Assembly: GCF_009901955.1 (NCBI RefSeq)
Contig: NZ_WUTS01000001.1
Coordinates: 931,034 to 995,033 of the forward strand
Reading direction: 5' to 3'
Source: Halomonas icarae
Lineage (GTDB): Bacteria; Pseudomonadota; Gammaproteobacteria; Pseudomonadales; Halomonadaceae
Length of the DNA: 64,000 bases
Part shown: in pieces, positions 7,980 through 16,509 of the stretch
Layout: every line of letters begins with the position of its first letter
Numbering within the stretch: position 1 is the first letter of the stretch
Translations under genes and position numbers: made by a program
The notes under the pieces: generated by a model
Databases searched by the model: none
The model's input: the letters and a program-made list of their open reading frames with translations, nothing else
Told to the model about the DNA's origin: nothing

Positions 7980-10639
7980 GGTGTTTTCTCCTGCCGTCGC
8001 GGCGGTGCCGGGGCGAAGTAACCCACGCCGATACAGAGAAGCCCATAGCCGATAAAGGAAGCGATACCCAGCAGGTTGCCCAGGTGTTGGCGATCCACCA
8101 CCACCAGCTTGACCAGTACCACCGCCATCAACAGCGCGGAGAGTCGCCATAGGGTGCGCTGCCGGCGCCGCGAGCCCAGCACCCAGCCGGCCACTCCCAG
8201 CAGGCTCCAGAGCAGTGTCAGGCCAGTCTGCACCAGACCAAGCTCCAGCATCGCCGGCGACCAGGGGGCGCCGCCTGCCAGGTGAGCGCCGCGCAGCAGC
8301 TCAACGGTGAGCAGGATGAAGGCCATGGACCCCAGAAGAACCGGTGCCAGGCGTGCCGGTGCCGCCGGCCAGAATCCACCACGCCATAGCTGCCAGGCGA
8401 GCAGCAGGGCAGCCCACTGCACCAGAGCGAGTGGGTTGGCGAATGGCAACCAGGGCAGCGGGGAGGGGGTGCCGGGGCGCAGCAGCAACACCACCCAGGC
8501 GAGCACCAGCATCAGCAGTACCCCGGCCGACAGGGAGCCACGCCACGCCATTGCCGGTTCGCTCAGAGGGCGTAGCAACCAGCCGGGGTGGTGGCGTAGC
8601 AGCGCGGCAAGCGCCAGCCAGGGTAGCGTGGCGGCAGCAAGCTGCCAGGCGGGTGCGAGGGGGAGGGGCAGCGGTTGGAGCAACAGGGTGCTGAGGAAGA
8701 GCGGGGCGCACCACAGCCAGGCGCCCTGGGCCCAGGCCACGGGCTGGAGAGGCTCTCCGTTGAGTGCTGTGGTGTGGCGTGCGAGTCCTTGAAGCTGTCG
8801 ATAACCGAATGCCATCACCAGGGCCCAGCCCCAGGGGGCGAGAGGACCGGTGACATGAGGAGCCAGCAGGATCCGCTCGAGCGCCCCGGCGAGTGACAGG
8901 GCCGACAGCAACAGTCCGCCGGCGATACACCAGGCCAGCGGTGCGGCCGGTCGACGGCGATAGCGCTCCGCCAGGGCGAGTCCGGTGAGCGCCAGCAGCG
9001 CCAGGCGCCAGTCGTCCGTCAGGTTCGGTGGAGCGAAGTGCTCGATCTCACGGTTGACGATGCCGAGCCACCAGGCCAGTCCCCAGGCCAGGTCACCCAA
9101 TGCCCAGCGGGGCTGGCCGGTGCGCCACAGCAGCTCGGCGCTGACCAGGCCCGCGGCGGCAATTAGTCCGCCTGCCATGAAGGCAGCATTGGCCAATGGC
9201 GTGCTCGTGGTCCCGGCCAGGAGTAGGCTGCCGAGCAGCGTAATGCCGGCGATCAACTGCAGTGCCAGGCCCGCGAGGCGAGGAAGTAGGCGGCTCTGGC
9301 GGAGTGCCAGCCATATCAGGGCGACCCCCTCCATGGCGAGGAGCCCGGCGCTGACCCTGGCCGAGAGCGCCAGCGGGATGGCCAGGGTGGCGAAGCCCAG
9401 CGCCAGGGCGGCGTGGGACTCGCCGAGCAGCCGAGTGGGGGCGCGGCGGGTGAGTCCTGCGGCGAAGAGGGCGTAGAGCAGGGCCACTCCCAGGGCACAC
9501 AGGGCCAGTGGGAACCGGCTCCCCTCGAGAAGTGCCGCCTGCAGGCCGAATGCCAGCAGTGGGGTGCCGAAGACCAGGCTTCCATTGACTCTCCTGGCCC
9601 CCCGGCCCGGCGATGCCGCTTCCTCCTCACCGCAGCCATGAAGATCACGGCGAGCATGGAGGATCGGAATCATCAGGTAGAGCAGAAAGAATATCCCCAG
9701 AAAAGGCTGAGCCACGGCAAAGTGGCGGGGCGTGTACTCCAGCACTCCCCAGGCAGTGGCGATAGCAAAGGTGGCAACGAAGCCCAGCATATCGAGCAGC
9801 CGCCAGTGGCGCACCCAGGCGATGGCAAAGATGCCGAGGTTGAGCAGGGCGTAGTAGCCGAACAGCACCAGTGGGTCACCGGGGCTTCGGGTAAGCCATA
9901 GCGGGGCCAGGAAACCCGCCAGGCTGCCGAGCACCGCCAACGCCTGGGTATTTTGCACTGCACCCAGCACGCCTAGCCCCGCCACCAGCGCCACGCTGAG
10001 GGCGAAGGCCAGCGGCAGAGGCAGTAGCTCAAAGCGCTGGGCGGCGGCGAAGATGACCATCAATAGCACGCCGATGGCACCGCCCTGAAGGCTCAGCGCG
10101 AACACCCGTCTTGCTCGGCGTTGCCGCCAGCCGACACCCAGGGCGGCTACCGCCAGGAGGGTGATGCCGGCCAGGCGCAGCTCGACGGAGAGGGTCAGCC
10201 ACCCCTGAGTCGAGGCGTGTCGGATCAGCGCTGCAAGCCCTGCAAACAGCACCAGGATGCCAATCTTGACCGGCAGGTTGCCCTCGTTGAGCCAGCGCCC
10301 GAGCTTGCCACGCACCTCGGCGAGGCGATGTATGACCCTGTCAGGCCAGCTAGCCTGCTGGCTTGCACCACGGCCGGGGTCGGGTGCGTTGCTCTCTTGC
10401 CAGGCGTCCGCCGGGGGGGGAGTCTTCTCGGCCGGCCTCATCGTGCCTGGGTGGGACGGCGTGGCGAGAGGCTCTGCCCTGGCGCTCTCGACGAGGGTGT
10501 CGTCGGCGGTGAGGCGCGCCAGCGCCGTCTCCAGGTCGGTCACCCTTCGCGTCAACCGGGTGAGGCGCACCATGGCGACGATGGCCATCAGGCTCGGCAG
10601 CACCAGCAGGATCAACAGTAGGGTCGTCAGTAGCGGCAT
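7976..10639 (-). CDS. DUF2339 polytopic membrane protein
   Basis: 887 residues. A short N-terminal membrane helix (LLTTLLLILLVLPSLMAIVAMV) is followed by a coiled-coil-like cytoplasmic stretch (residues about 25-105), then a very long hydrophobic region with more than 20 predicted transmembrane segments rich in Leu, Ala, Gly and Trp. Residues PVKIGILVLFAGLAALIRHA match the entry motif of the DUF2339 family. Function is unknown. It is followed with ATGA overlap by the DUF3999 gene, and the pair is expected to act together in the inner membrane and periplasm. Confidence 0.85.
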   Translation of the reverse strand: MPLLTTLLLILLVLPSLMAIVAMVRLTRLTRRVTDLETALARLTADDTLVESARAEPLATPSHPGTMRPAEKTPPPADAWQESNAPDPGRGASQQASWPDRVIHRLAEVRGKLGRWLNEGNLPVKIGILVLFAGLAALIRHASTQGWLTLSVELRLAGITLLAVAALGVGWRQRRARRVFALSLQGGAIGVLLMVIFAAAQRFELLPLPLAFALSVALVAGLGVLGAVQNTQALAVLGSLAGFLAPLWLTRSPGDPLVLFGYYALLNLGIFAIAWVRHWRLLDMLGFVATFAIATAWGVLEYTPRHFAVAQPFLGIFFLLYLMIPILHARRDLHGCGEEEAASPGRGARRVNGSLVFGTPLLAFGLQAALLEGSRFPLALCALGVALLYALFAAGLTRRAPTRLLGESHAALALGFATLAIPLALSARVSAGLLAMEGVALIWLALRQSRLLPRLAGLALQLIAGITLLGSLLLAGTTSTPLANAAFMAGGLIAAAGLVSAELLWRTGQPRWALGDLAWGLAWWLGIVNREIEHFAPPNLTDDWRLALLALTGLALAERYRRRPAAPLAWCIAGGLLLSALSLAGALERILLAPHVTGPLAPWGWALVMAFGYRQLQGLARHTTALNGEPLQPVAWAQGAWLWCAPLFLSTLLLQPLPLPLAPAWQLAAATLPWLALAALLRHHPGWLLRPLSEPAMAWRGSLSAGVLLMLVLAWVVLLLRPGTPSPLPWLPFANPLALVQWAALLLAWQLWRGGFWPAAPARLAPVLLGSMAFILLTVELLRGAHLAGGAPWSPAMLELGLVQTGLTLLWSLLGVAGWVLGSRRRQRTLWRLSALLMAVVLVKLVVVDRQHLGNLLGIASFIGYGLLCIGVGYFAPAPPRRQEKTP

Positions 10640-10704
10640 GGATTCTCCCCGGAGACTTCACAGCATGGGCGAGACGCGCCCGGTTGTCGTTTGTTGCTCT
10701 GGGC

Positions 10705-13422
10705 TCAGCGGCGCCGCCTCAGCACCCACTTCTCGGCTTCGATCACCAGATAGAGGCCGATGCTGACCGCAAGGATCGCCATCCAGTGGGACGGGGCGAG
10801 TCCCTCGGCACCGAACACCAGCTGCATGACAGGCAGGTAGGTCCAAACCAGCTGCAACGCTACCACGGCCACGATGGAGCCCCACACCGGCCGGCTGCCG
10901 AAGATACCACCGAGGCTGAGGGTGCTGCCGATCAGGAAGCGGCTATTGATCAGGTAGGCGGCGCTGCCCATCACCAGCATGTTGACGGCTCCCGCCCGTG
11001 CCAGTTCGATGCTGCCGCCCTGGGCGTTGAGAATCCACGAGAAGACCCCGAACACGCCGAGCAGCAGCAACAGGGAGACAAAGCCCACCCGCCACAGCAG
11101 GAAGAGGTCGAGCAGGGCGGCGTCCGGTTTGCGTGGGCGGCGCCTCATCAGGTTGTGCTCACCCTTCTCGAAGGCCAGCGCCAGGCCCAGGGTCACGGCC
11201 ACCACCATATTGACCCACAGCGCCTGAACCGGCGTGACCGGTAGCTGAGTGCCGGCTACTACGGCCAGCAGGATGGCCAGCCCCTGGGCGCCATTGGCGG
11301 GCAGCAGATAGGTGATGGTCTTGCGGATATTGTCGTAGACCTTGCGGCCCTCGCGGATGGCCCCGACGATGGTGGCGAAGTTGTCGTCGGCCAGCACCAT
11401 CTCCGCGGCCTCCTTGGCGGCCTCGGTGCCCTGGATGCCCATGGCAACGCCCACATCGGCGCGCTTGAGCGCCGGGCCATCATTGACCCCATCACCGGTC
11501 ATGGCACAGATGCCGCCATGCGCCTGCATCGCCCGAACCAGGCGCAGCTTGTGCTCGGGCGACGCTCGGGCGAACACATCCACCTCGAGGACCACCTCGC
11601 GAAGCTCGGCATCGGACATCGCTTCGATCTCGCGGCCGCGTATCGCGCGCTCGGTATGGGCAAAGCCCAGCTGGCGGGCGATGGCCAGGGCGGTAACCGC
11701 GTGGTCGCCGGTGATCATCACCGGACGGATGCCGGCGGCCAGGCACTCCCGCACCGCCGTGATGGCCTCGTCGCGAGGTGGATCGAGCAGTCCCACCAGC
11801 CCCAGCAGTATCAGGTCGTCCTCAGCGTGGTGATCCTCCAGCGCCTGAACCTCCTGGAGTGGCTTCTCGCCCAGGGCCAGGACTCGAAGGCCCTGGGCCG
11901 ACAGCGCGTGGATACGTGTTTCCCACTGCTGGCGCTCGATCGCCATCTCCCCGCCATCTTCGCGACGCACCCGAGTGCATCGCTCCAGCAGGCGGTCGGG
12001 CGCCCCCTTGATCAGCAGAACCTGCTGCCTCTCCCGTTCATGCAGGGTGGCCATGGACTTGCGCCTGGAGTCGAAGGGGATGGTGTCCAGGCGGGGGTGC
12101 TCACCTCGCAGGGAGCGTGTCGCGATTCCCGCCTTGGCCGCCGCCACCACCAGGGCACCCTCCGTGGGGTCGCCGTGGATCACCCACTGCTCCTGCTCAT
12201 GGGCCAGCTCGGCATCGTTGCAGAGTACGCCGACCTCGAGGAAGTGGTGCAGGGCGCGATGCGCCTCGGTTACCAGAGGGGGCGAATGCGAGTTGTCGTC
12301 GGCATCCAGCGCGTGGAAGTCGCCGTCGGGGGCGAAGCCGGTGCCGGTGATATGGATCTCTCCCTCCGGCAGCCAGATCGCCCTGGCGGTCATCTCGTTG
12401 CGGGTCAGGGTGCCGGTCTTGTCGGTGAAGATGGTGGAGATCGAGCCGAGGGTCTCCACCGCCGGCAGGCGCCGAATAATGGCATTCTGTCGAGCCATGG
12501 CCTGCACCCCCAGGGCCAGGCCGATGGTGACGATGGCCGGCATGCCTTCGGGGATGGCCGCCACGGCGAGCCCCACCGCCGCCATGAACATGTCGCCGAC
12601 GGGCTTGTCGTGAACGAGCACCCCGAAGACGGCGGTGAGCACGGCGATGGTCACGATGACCAGGGCCAGGATGCGACCGGCCCGGTCGATCTGGCGCAGT
12701 AGCGGCGTCTTGAGCTGTTCCACGCCGCGCAACATCTCGGAGATGCGGCCGATCTCGGTGCGGATGCCGGTCTCCACGACCAGCCCGCGAGCGGTACCCT
12801 GGACCACCAGGGTGCCGGCATAGGCCATGCCGGTGCGATCGCCAAGGTCTGTGTCATCCGCCACCGCTGCGGTAGCCTTCTCCACCGCGGTGGACTCCCC
12901 GGTCAGGGAGGCCTCGTCGGTACGCAGGCGCTTGGCCTCCAGCAGGCGCAGGTCGGCCGGCACGCGATCACCGCCCTCCAGCATGACCACATCGCCCGGC
13001 ACCAGCGCCTCGGCATCGATCGTCTGGCGCTTGCCGTTACGCAGCACCCTGGCCTGGGGCGAGAGCATATCGCGAATGCTCTCCAGGGCCTGCTCGGCCT
13101 TGCCCTCCTGAAGGAAACCGATTAGGGCGATGATCAGCACCACGCCGAAGATGGCGATGGCATCCAGAGTATGGCCAAGCCCCAGGCTCGCCACGCCGGC
13201 GCCGATCAGCACCAGCATCAGGGTATTGTTGAGCTGCTCCAGGAGTCGCTTCCACCAGGGACGGCCCTCGGCCCGCTGAAGCAGGTTGGGGCCGAAGCGC
13301 GCCAGACGAGCTCGGGCCTCGGCCTCGCTCAGCCCGTGACGATCGGCCTCGAGGTGCTCGAGGGCCTGCTGTTCGGACTGGGCGTGCCAGGCGACTCTCT
13401 TCCAGGGGCGGGGCTCAGACAT
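10705..13422 (-). CDS. P-type cation-transporting ATPase
   Basis: 905 residues from ATG 13422, preceded by a GGAGG site. The cytoplasmic hallmarks of a P2-type pump are all present: N-terminal cation-ATPase domain, actuator TGES, M4 PEGMP, phosphorylation site DKTGTLTRNEMT, hinge MTGDGVNDGPALK and a C-terminal bundle of membrane helices. The M6 helix reads NMVVAVTLGLALAFE and so lacks the Asp of the NxxTD motif that coordinates Ca2+ in SERCA-like pumps, while M4 keeps the PEG proline-glutamate. Calcium transport therefore should not be assumed, and ion specificity is open. It stands alone between the DUF2339 gene and a divergent ychJ-like gene. Confidence 0.9.
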   Translation of the reverse strand: MSEPRPWKRVAWHAQSEQQALEHLEADRHGLSEAEARARLARFGPNLLQRAEGRPWWKRLLEQLNNTLMLVLIGAGVASLGLGHTLDAIAIFGVVLIIALIGFLQEGKAEQALESIRDMLSPQARVLRNGKRQTIDAEALVPGDVVMLEGGDRVPADLRLLEAKRLRTDEASLTGESTAVEKATAAVADDTDLGDRTGMAYAGTLVVQGTARGLVVETGIRTEIGRISEMLRGVEQLKTPLLRQIDRAGRILALVIVTIAVLTAVFGVLVHDKPVGDMFMAAVGLAVAAIPEGMPAIVTIGLALGVQAMARQNAIIRRLPAVETLGSISTIFTDKTGTLTRNEMTARAIWLPEGEIHITGTGFAPDGDFHALDADDNSHSPPLVTEAHRALHHFLEVGVLCNDAELAHEQEQWVIHGDPTEGALVVAAAKAGIATRSLRGEHPRLDTIPFDSRRKSMATLHERERQQVLLIKGAPDRLLERCTRVRREDGGEMAIERQQWETRIHALSAQGLRVLALGEKPLQEVQALEDHHAEDDLILLGLVGLLDPPRDEAITAVRECLAAGIRPVMITGDHAVTALAIARQLGFAHTERAIRGREIEAMSDAELREVVLEVDVFARASPEHKLRLVRAMQAHGGICAMTGDGVNDGPALKRADVGVAMGIQGTEAAKEAAEMVLADDNFATIVGAIREGRKVYDNIRKTITYLLPANGAQGLAILLAVVAGTQLPVTPVQALWVNMVVAVTLGLALAFEKGEHNLMRRRPRKPDAALLDLFLLWRVGFVSLLLLLGVFGVFSWILNAQGGSIELARAGAVNMLVMGSAAYLINSRFLIGSTLSLGGIFGSRPVWGSIVAVVALQLVWTYLPVMQLVFGAEGLAPSHWMAILAVSIGLYLVIEAEKWVLRRRR

Positions 13423-13609
13423 CCAGTAACCTCCAGCGGCGGCGCAATGTATTCCAGATGTAACACACTCGATGTTGCAGTGCCGTAATGCAGGACAAGT
13501 TATCGGTTCAAGTGGTTGGTCTCGAGACGAGAAGGGTGCCGGCACTGCCGGTCGAGCCGTCTGCCGACCCTTGGTAAGATGGTGGACTGCCAAGCTCACA
13601 GGAGCCTCC

Positions 13610-14104
13610 ATGCCGAGCCCCTCAACTACTAGTCCTCGTGTCTGTCCTAGTGCCTGTCCTTGTGCCTGCCCTTGTGATAGTGGCAAGCCGCTGGACGCGT
13701 GCTGTGGCCGCTACCATGCCGGGGAGCCTGCCCCCACGCCCGAGGCGCTGATGCGTTCGCGCTACAGCGCCTTTGCGTTGAACCTTACCGACTATCTGCT
13801 CACGAGCTGGCATCCCGACACCCGCCCCGTGTCGTTGACGGCGGATGACACCACCCACTGGCTTCGGCTGCAGGTGGTGAGCAGCGGCGAGCAGGGGGAT
13901 GAAGGCTGGGTGACGTTTCGTGCCACCTTCCGGGAGGGCCACCAATACGGGGTGCTCGAAGAGGCGTCACGGTTCCGCCGGGAGGCGGGCCACTGGCGCT
14001 ACCTGGATGGACAGCCGACGGTGTCGCGCCTGAAGCCCGGGCGCAACGAGGCCTGCCTCTGCGGCAGCGGGCGCAAGTTCAAGCGCTGCTGTGCCCTGGG
14101 CTAG
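13610..14104 (+). CDS. YchJ-like protein (UPF0225) with SEC-C motif
   Basis: 164 residues from ATG 13610 after a CAGGAGC site. The N-terminal zinc motif (CDSGKPLDACCGRYH) and the C-terminal SEC-C motif (NEACLCGSGRKFKRCC) bracket an NTF2-like domain containing ALMRSRYSAFALNLTDYLLTSWHP, the YchJ signature. Function is unknown; SEC-C motifs bind zinc and often contact protein partners. The first 20 residues are unusually Cys-Pro rich because of a short DNA repeat at 13639-13674, so the true start could lie downstream of it, although no good alternative start or ribosome site is visible. Confidence 0.85.
   Translation: MPSPSTTSPRVCPSACPCACPCDSGKPLDACCGRYHAGEPAPTPEALMRSRYSAFALNLTDYLLTSWHPDTRPVSLTADDTTHWLRLQVVSSGEQGDEGWVTFRATFREGHQYGVLEEASRFRREAGHWRYLDGQPTVSRLKPGRNEACLCGSGRKFKRCCALG
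13639..13674 (+). repeat. Three 12-bp tandem units inside the ychJ-like gene
   Basis: Three consecutive copies of a unit close to TGTCCTTGTGCC encode a Cys-Pro-x-x pattern at the N-terminus of the YchJ-like protein. Because 12 is a multiple of three, copy changes keep the frame. Confidence 0.65.
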
Positions 14105-14195
14105 CCCCTCCTATGGCTGGCCGTCCTCCGGATGAGCCCTTAGACTGGCCGGCCGCCGCCTCAACACTCTTCACTCCTGCGATCGGATATCTCCC

Positions 14196-15293
14196 ATGGC
14201 CCAGACCCTCTCGAAACGAATCAACAAGTACATCAGCGAAAGCGGCATGTGCTCGCGGCGAGAGGCCGACAGGTACATCGAGCAGGGCAATGTGCGCATC
14301 GATGGCAGGCGAGCCACCCCCGGCGACCGTGTCGCCCCCGGCAGCGTGGTCAAGGTGAATGGCCAGGTCGTCGAGCCCCTGGCGCTGGAGGAGGAGGATC
14401 TGGTCTTCATCGCCCTCAACAAGCCGGTAGGCATCGTCAGCACCACCGACCCGGACGAGAAGGCCAATATCGTCGACTTCGTCAAGCACGGCACCCGAAT
14501 CTTTCCCATCGGCCGTCTCGACAAGGACTCCCAGGGGCTGATCTTCCTGACCAACAACGGCGACCTGGTCAACCGCATCCTGCGCGCCAGCAACAATCAC
14601 GAAAAGGAGTACCTGGTCACCGTCAACAAGCCGGTGACCGACGAGTTTCTCGCCGGCATGGCCGGTGGTGTGCCGATCCTCGGTGAGGTCACCAAGAAGT
14701 GCCGGGTGGTCAGGGAGTCGCGCTTCGTCTTCAATATCACCCTGGTGCAGGGGCTCAACCGCCAGATTCGCCGGATGTGCGAGGTATTCGGCTACGAGGT
14801 GGTGAAGCTGGAGCGCATCCGCATCATGAATGTGTCGCTCAAGGGGCTGGCCAACGGTGACTGGCGTGATCTGACTCCGGACGAGGTGTCGACGATCCTC
14901 GCCATGACCGAAGACTCCGCCTCGGAAGCCGGCGAGCCCGCGCGTCGCAAGACCCGGCGCAAGGGGGCGAGCGGTAGCAAGGCCCGTGGCGGCAGCTCAG
15001 CGGGCAGGTCGGCGGGAAAGCCGGCAGGCAAGGCGGGAACACGCCAGAAACGCACGCCGCGTGGCGCTGACGGGGCCAGCTCTCGCACTGGAAAACCCGA
15101 CGCAGGAAAACCGAGTTCCGGCAAGCCCGGCAAACGCAAGGTGACGGGCAAGGGCGCGGCAGCCGGCAAGGGGTTTGCCGGGAAGCCAGCCGGCCCCAAG
15201 AAGCCGGGAGCCAAGCCGAAGGGCGGCCGCCCCTCCGGCTCCCGCGCCAAGGCGATGGCCCCGGGCGGCAAGCCCCGTGGCAGGAACAAGTAG
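14196..15293 (+). CDS. rluF: 23S rRNA pseudouridine(2604) synthase RluF with long basic tail
   Basis: Isomerises U2604 of 23S rRNA to pseudouridine. Residues 1-60 form the S4 RNA-binding domain ([20 protein letters not shown]), and the catalytic RsuA/RluB-type domain carries the aspartate motif [25 protein letters not shown] is also highly conserved in RluF. The catalytic core ends near residue 235. The last 130 residues are a low-complexity tail of Lys, Arg, Gly, Ser, Ala and Pro, without predicted fold. E. coli RluF also has a basic tail, but a much shorter one. Similar tails in RluB-type enzymes are thought to bind RNA non-specifically. Confidence 0.93.
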   Translation: MAQTLSKRINKYISESGMCSRREADRYIEQGNVRIDGRRATPGDRVAPGSVVKVNGQVVEPLALEEEDLVFIALNKPVGIVSTTDPDEKANIVDFVKHGTRIFPIGRLDKDSQGLIFLTNNGDLVNRILRASNNHEKEYLVTVNKPVTDEFLAGMAGGVPILGEVTKKCRVVRESRFVFNITLVQGLNRQIRRMCEVFGYEVVKLERIRIMNVSLKGLANGDWRDLTPDEVSTILAMTEDSASEAGEPARRKTRRKGASGSKARGGSSAGRSAGKPAGKAGTRQKRTPRGADGASSRTGKPDAGKPSSGKPGKRKVTGKGAAAGKGFAGKPAGPKKPGAKPKGGRPSGSRAKAMAPGGKPRGRNK

Positions 15294-15322
15294 CGCTTCG
15301 CTCCAGATAAAGAGAGACCGTC

Positions 15323-15928
15323 ATGACCGACTCCCGTCGATACAGCCCCGCCGCGGCGCGCAATCGTCAGCCGATTTTCGAGGTGCTTCAGGCCGCGTTG
15401 CCCGAGCGTGCACGGGTGCTGGAGCTGGCCAGTGGCAGCGGTGAGCATGCCGTGCACTGCGCCACCGCCATGCCCCAGTGGGTATGGCAACCGAGTGACC
15501 CGACCCCCGAGGCGCTGGCCTCCATCGCCGCCTGGCGTGAGCAGACGGGCCAGGCCAACCTGCTCGAGCCGGTGCGGCTCGACGCCACCGATAAGCAAAG
15601 CTGGCCGATGGGGCCCTTCGAGGCGATCGTTGCGATCAACCTGATCCATATCTCGCCCTGGGCGGTGAGCGAGGCGCTGATGGCGCGCGCCGGTGAGCGA
15701 CTCGTCTCCGGCGGCGTGCTCTATCTCTATGGCCCCTATCGACGCGCTGGCGAACACACGGCACCCAGCAACGCCGCCTTCGATGCCGACCTTCGACGGC
15801 GCGACCCACGCTGGGGGGTGCGGGATCTCGAGGAGGTGGTCGCCGAGGCCGAGCGTCATGGCCTCAGGCTCGAGCGCACGCTGCAGATGCCCGCCAATAA
15901 TCTTAGCGTGGTACTCGTTCGCGACTAG
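15323..15928 (+). CDS. DUF938 SAM-dependent methyltransferase-like protein
   Basis: 201 residues. The Rossmann motif I is VLELASGSGEHAVH at about residues 31-44, followed by a motif resembling the acidic ribose-binding position and the motif NLIHISPW. This matches DUF938, a class I methyltransferase family without a defined substrate. The gene starts 30 bp after rluF and is likely co-transcribed with it, though no functional link is known. Confidence 0.85.
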   Translation: MTDSRRYSPAAARNRQPIFEVLQAALPERARVLELASGSGEHAVHCATAMPQWVWQPSDPTPEALASIAAWREQTGQANLLEPVRLDATDKQSWPMGPFEAIVAINLIHISPWAVSEALMARAGERLVSGGVLYLYGPYRRAGEHTAPSNAAFDADLRRRDPRWGVRDLEEVVAEAERHGLRLERTLQMPANNLSVVLVRD

Positions 15929-16067
15929 GCTCTGTCCGAAAACTGGCTGCGCTCGGCTATACGGCGTTAAAAGTCGACTCAAAGTACTCATTTACACTCC
16001 GTAAACTCCGTCTTTTCGCCGGTTTTTGCCTTGTCTAACCTTCGCTCGCCGACTTTTCAGCCAAAGC
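15929..16067. repeat. Non-coding region with inverted AAAAGTCG segments, possible dispersed repeat
   Basis: This gap between convergent genes contains TTAAAAGTCGA near its left part and CGACTTTTC near its right end as inverted partners, plus CTTTTCGCCGG in the middle. The composition and the phrase TTTACACTCCGTAAACTCCG look like a dispersed intergenic repeat seen in halophilic and marine gammaproteobacteria, from memory. There is no clear terminator and no open reading frame of note. Confidence 0.4.
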
Positions 16068-16268
16068 CTAGCGAGCCTCGGGGATTTCCCCGGGCTCACG
16101 GTAGCGGGGAGGTGTGTTCACGCGCTCCTCCCGGCTGAGGGTCTCATCCTCGGCGGGCACCCCCCATACCGTCTCCCTGTGCCCATCGTCGAAGGTGTAG
16201 GTGGTGCAGCCGGCAAGCAGCAGAGTGCCCAGCAGGGTGGCAGCCAGAAGTAAGCGTGTCGTCAGCAT
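16068..16268 (-). CDS. Small lipoprotein
   Basis: 66 residues with a classical lipoprotein signal: two N-terminal Leu-Thr-Thr-Arg residues, a hydrophobic stretch and the lipobox LLAGC with the acylated cysteine at position 21. The 45-residue mature part is charged and carries no recognised domain. It is presumably anchored to the outer membrane, because positions +2 and +3 are Thr-Thr and not Asp. It is transcribed alone, convergent with the DUF938 gene. Function unknown. Confidence 0.75.
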   Translation of the reverse strand: MLTTRLLLAATLLGTLLLAGCTTYTFDDGHRETVWGVPAEDETLSREERVNTPPRYREPGEIPEAR

Positions 16269-16509
16269 GGGGGCATCCAGTTGTTGTCGAGCAGCGCCCA
16301 GGACGAGCGCCGGGCAGGAACCCCAACGCTACCCTGTCTGGCGATACCTGGGAAGTGTCTGACCTGCCTCGGAGCCATTGCGCTCTCGCCACCGGCATGG
16401 CGTCAATTTCTACGTGGCGGCAGCGAGTTGCGGGACTTGAGTCGGACAGTGGCGGCGAGTAATCTCGCCGAACTTAGCATGACCTCAAGTCAACACAGGA
16501 TCGAAACAC

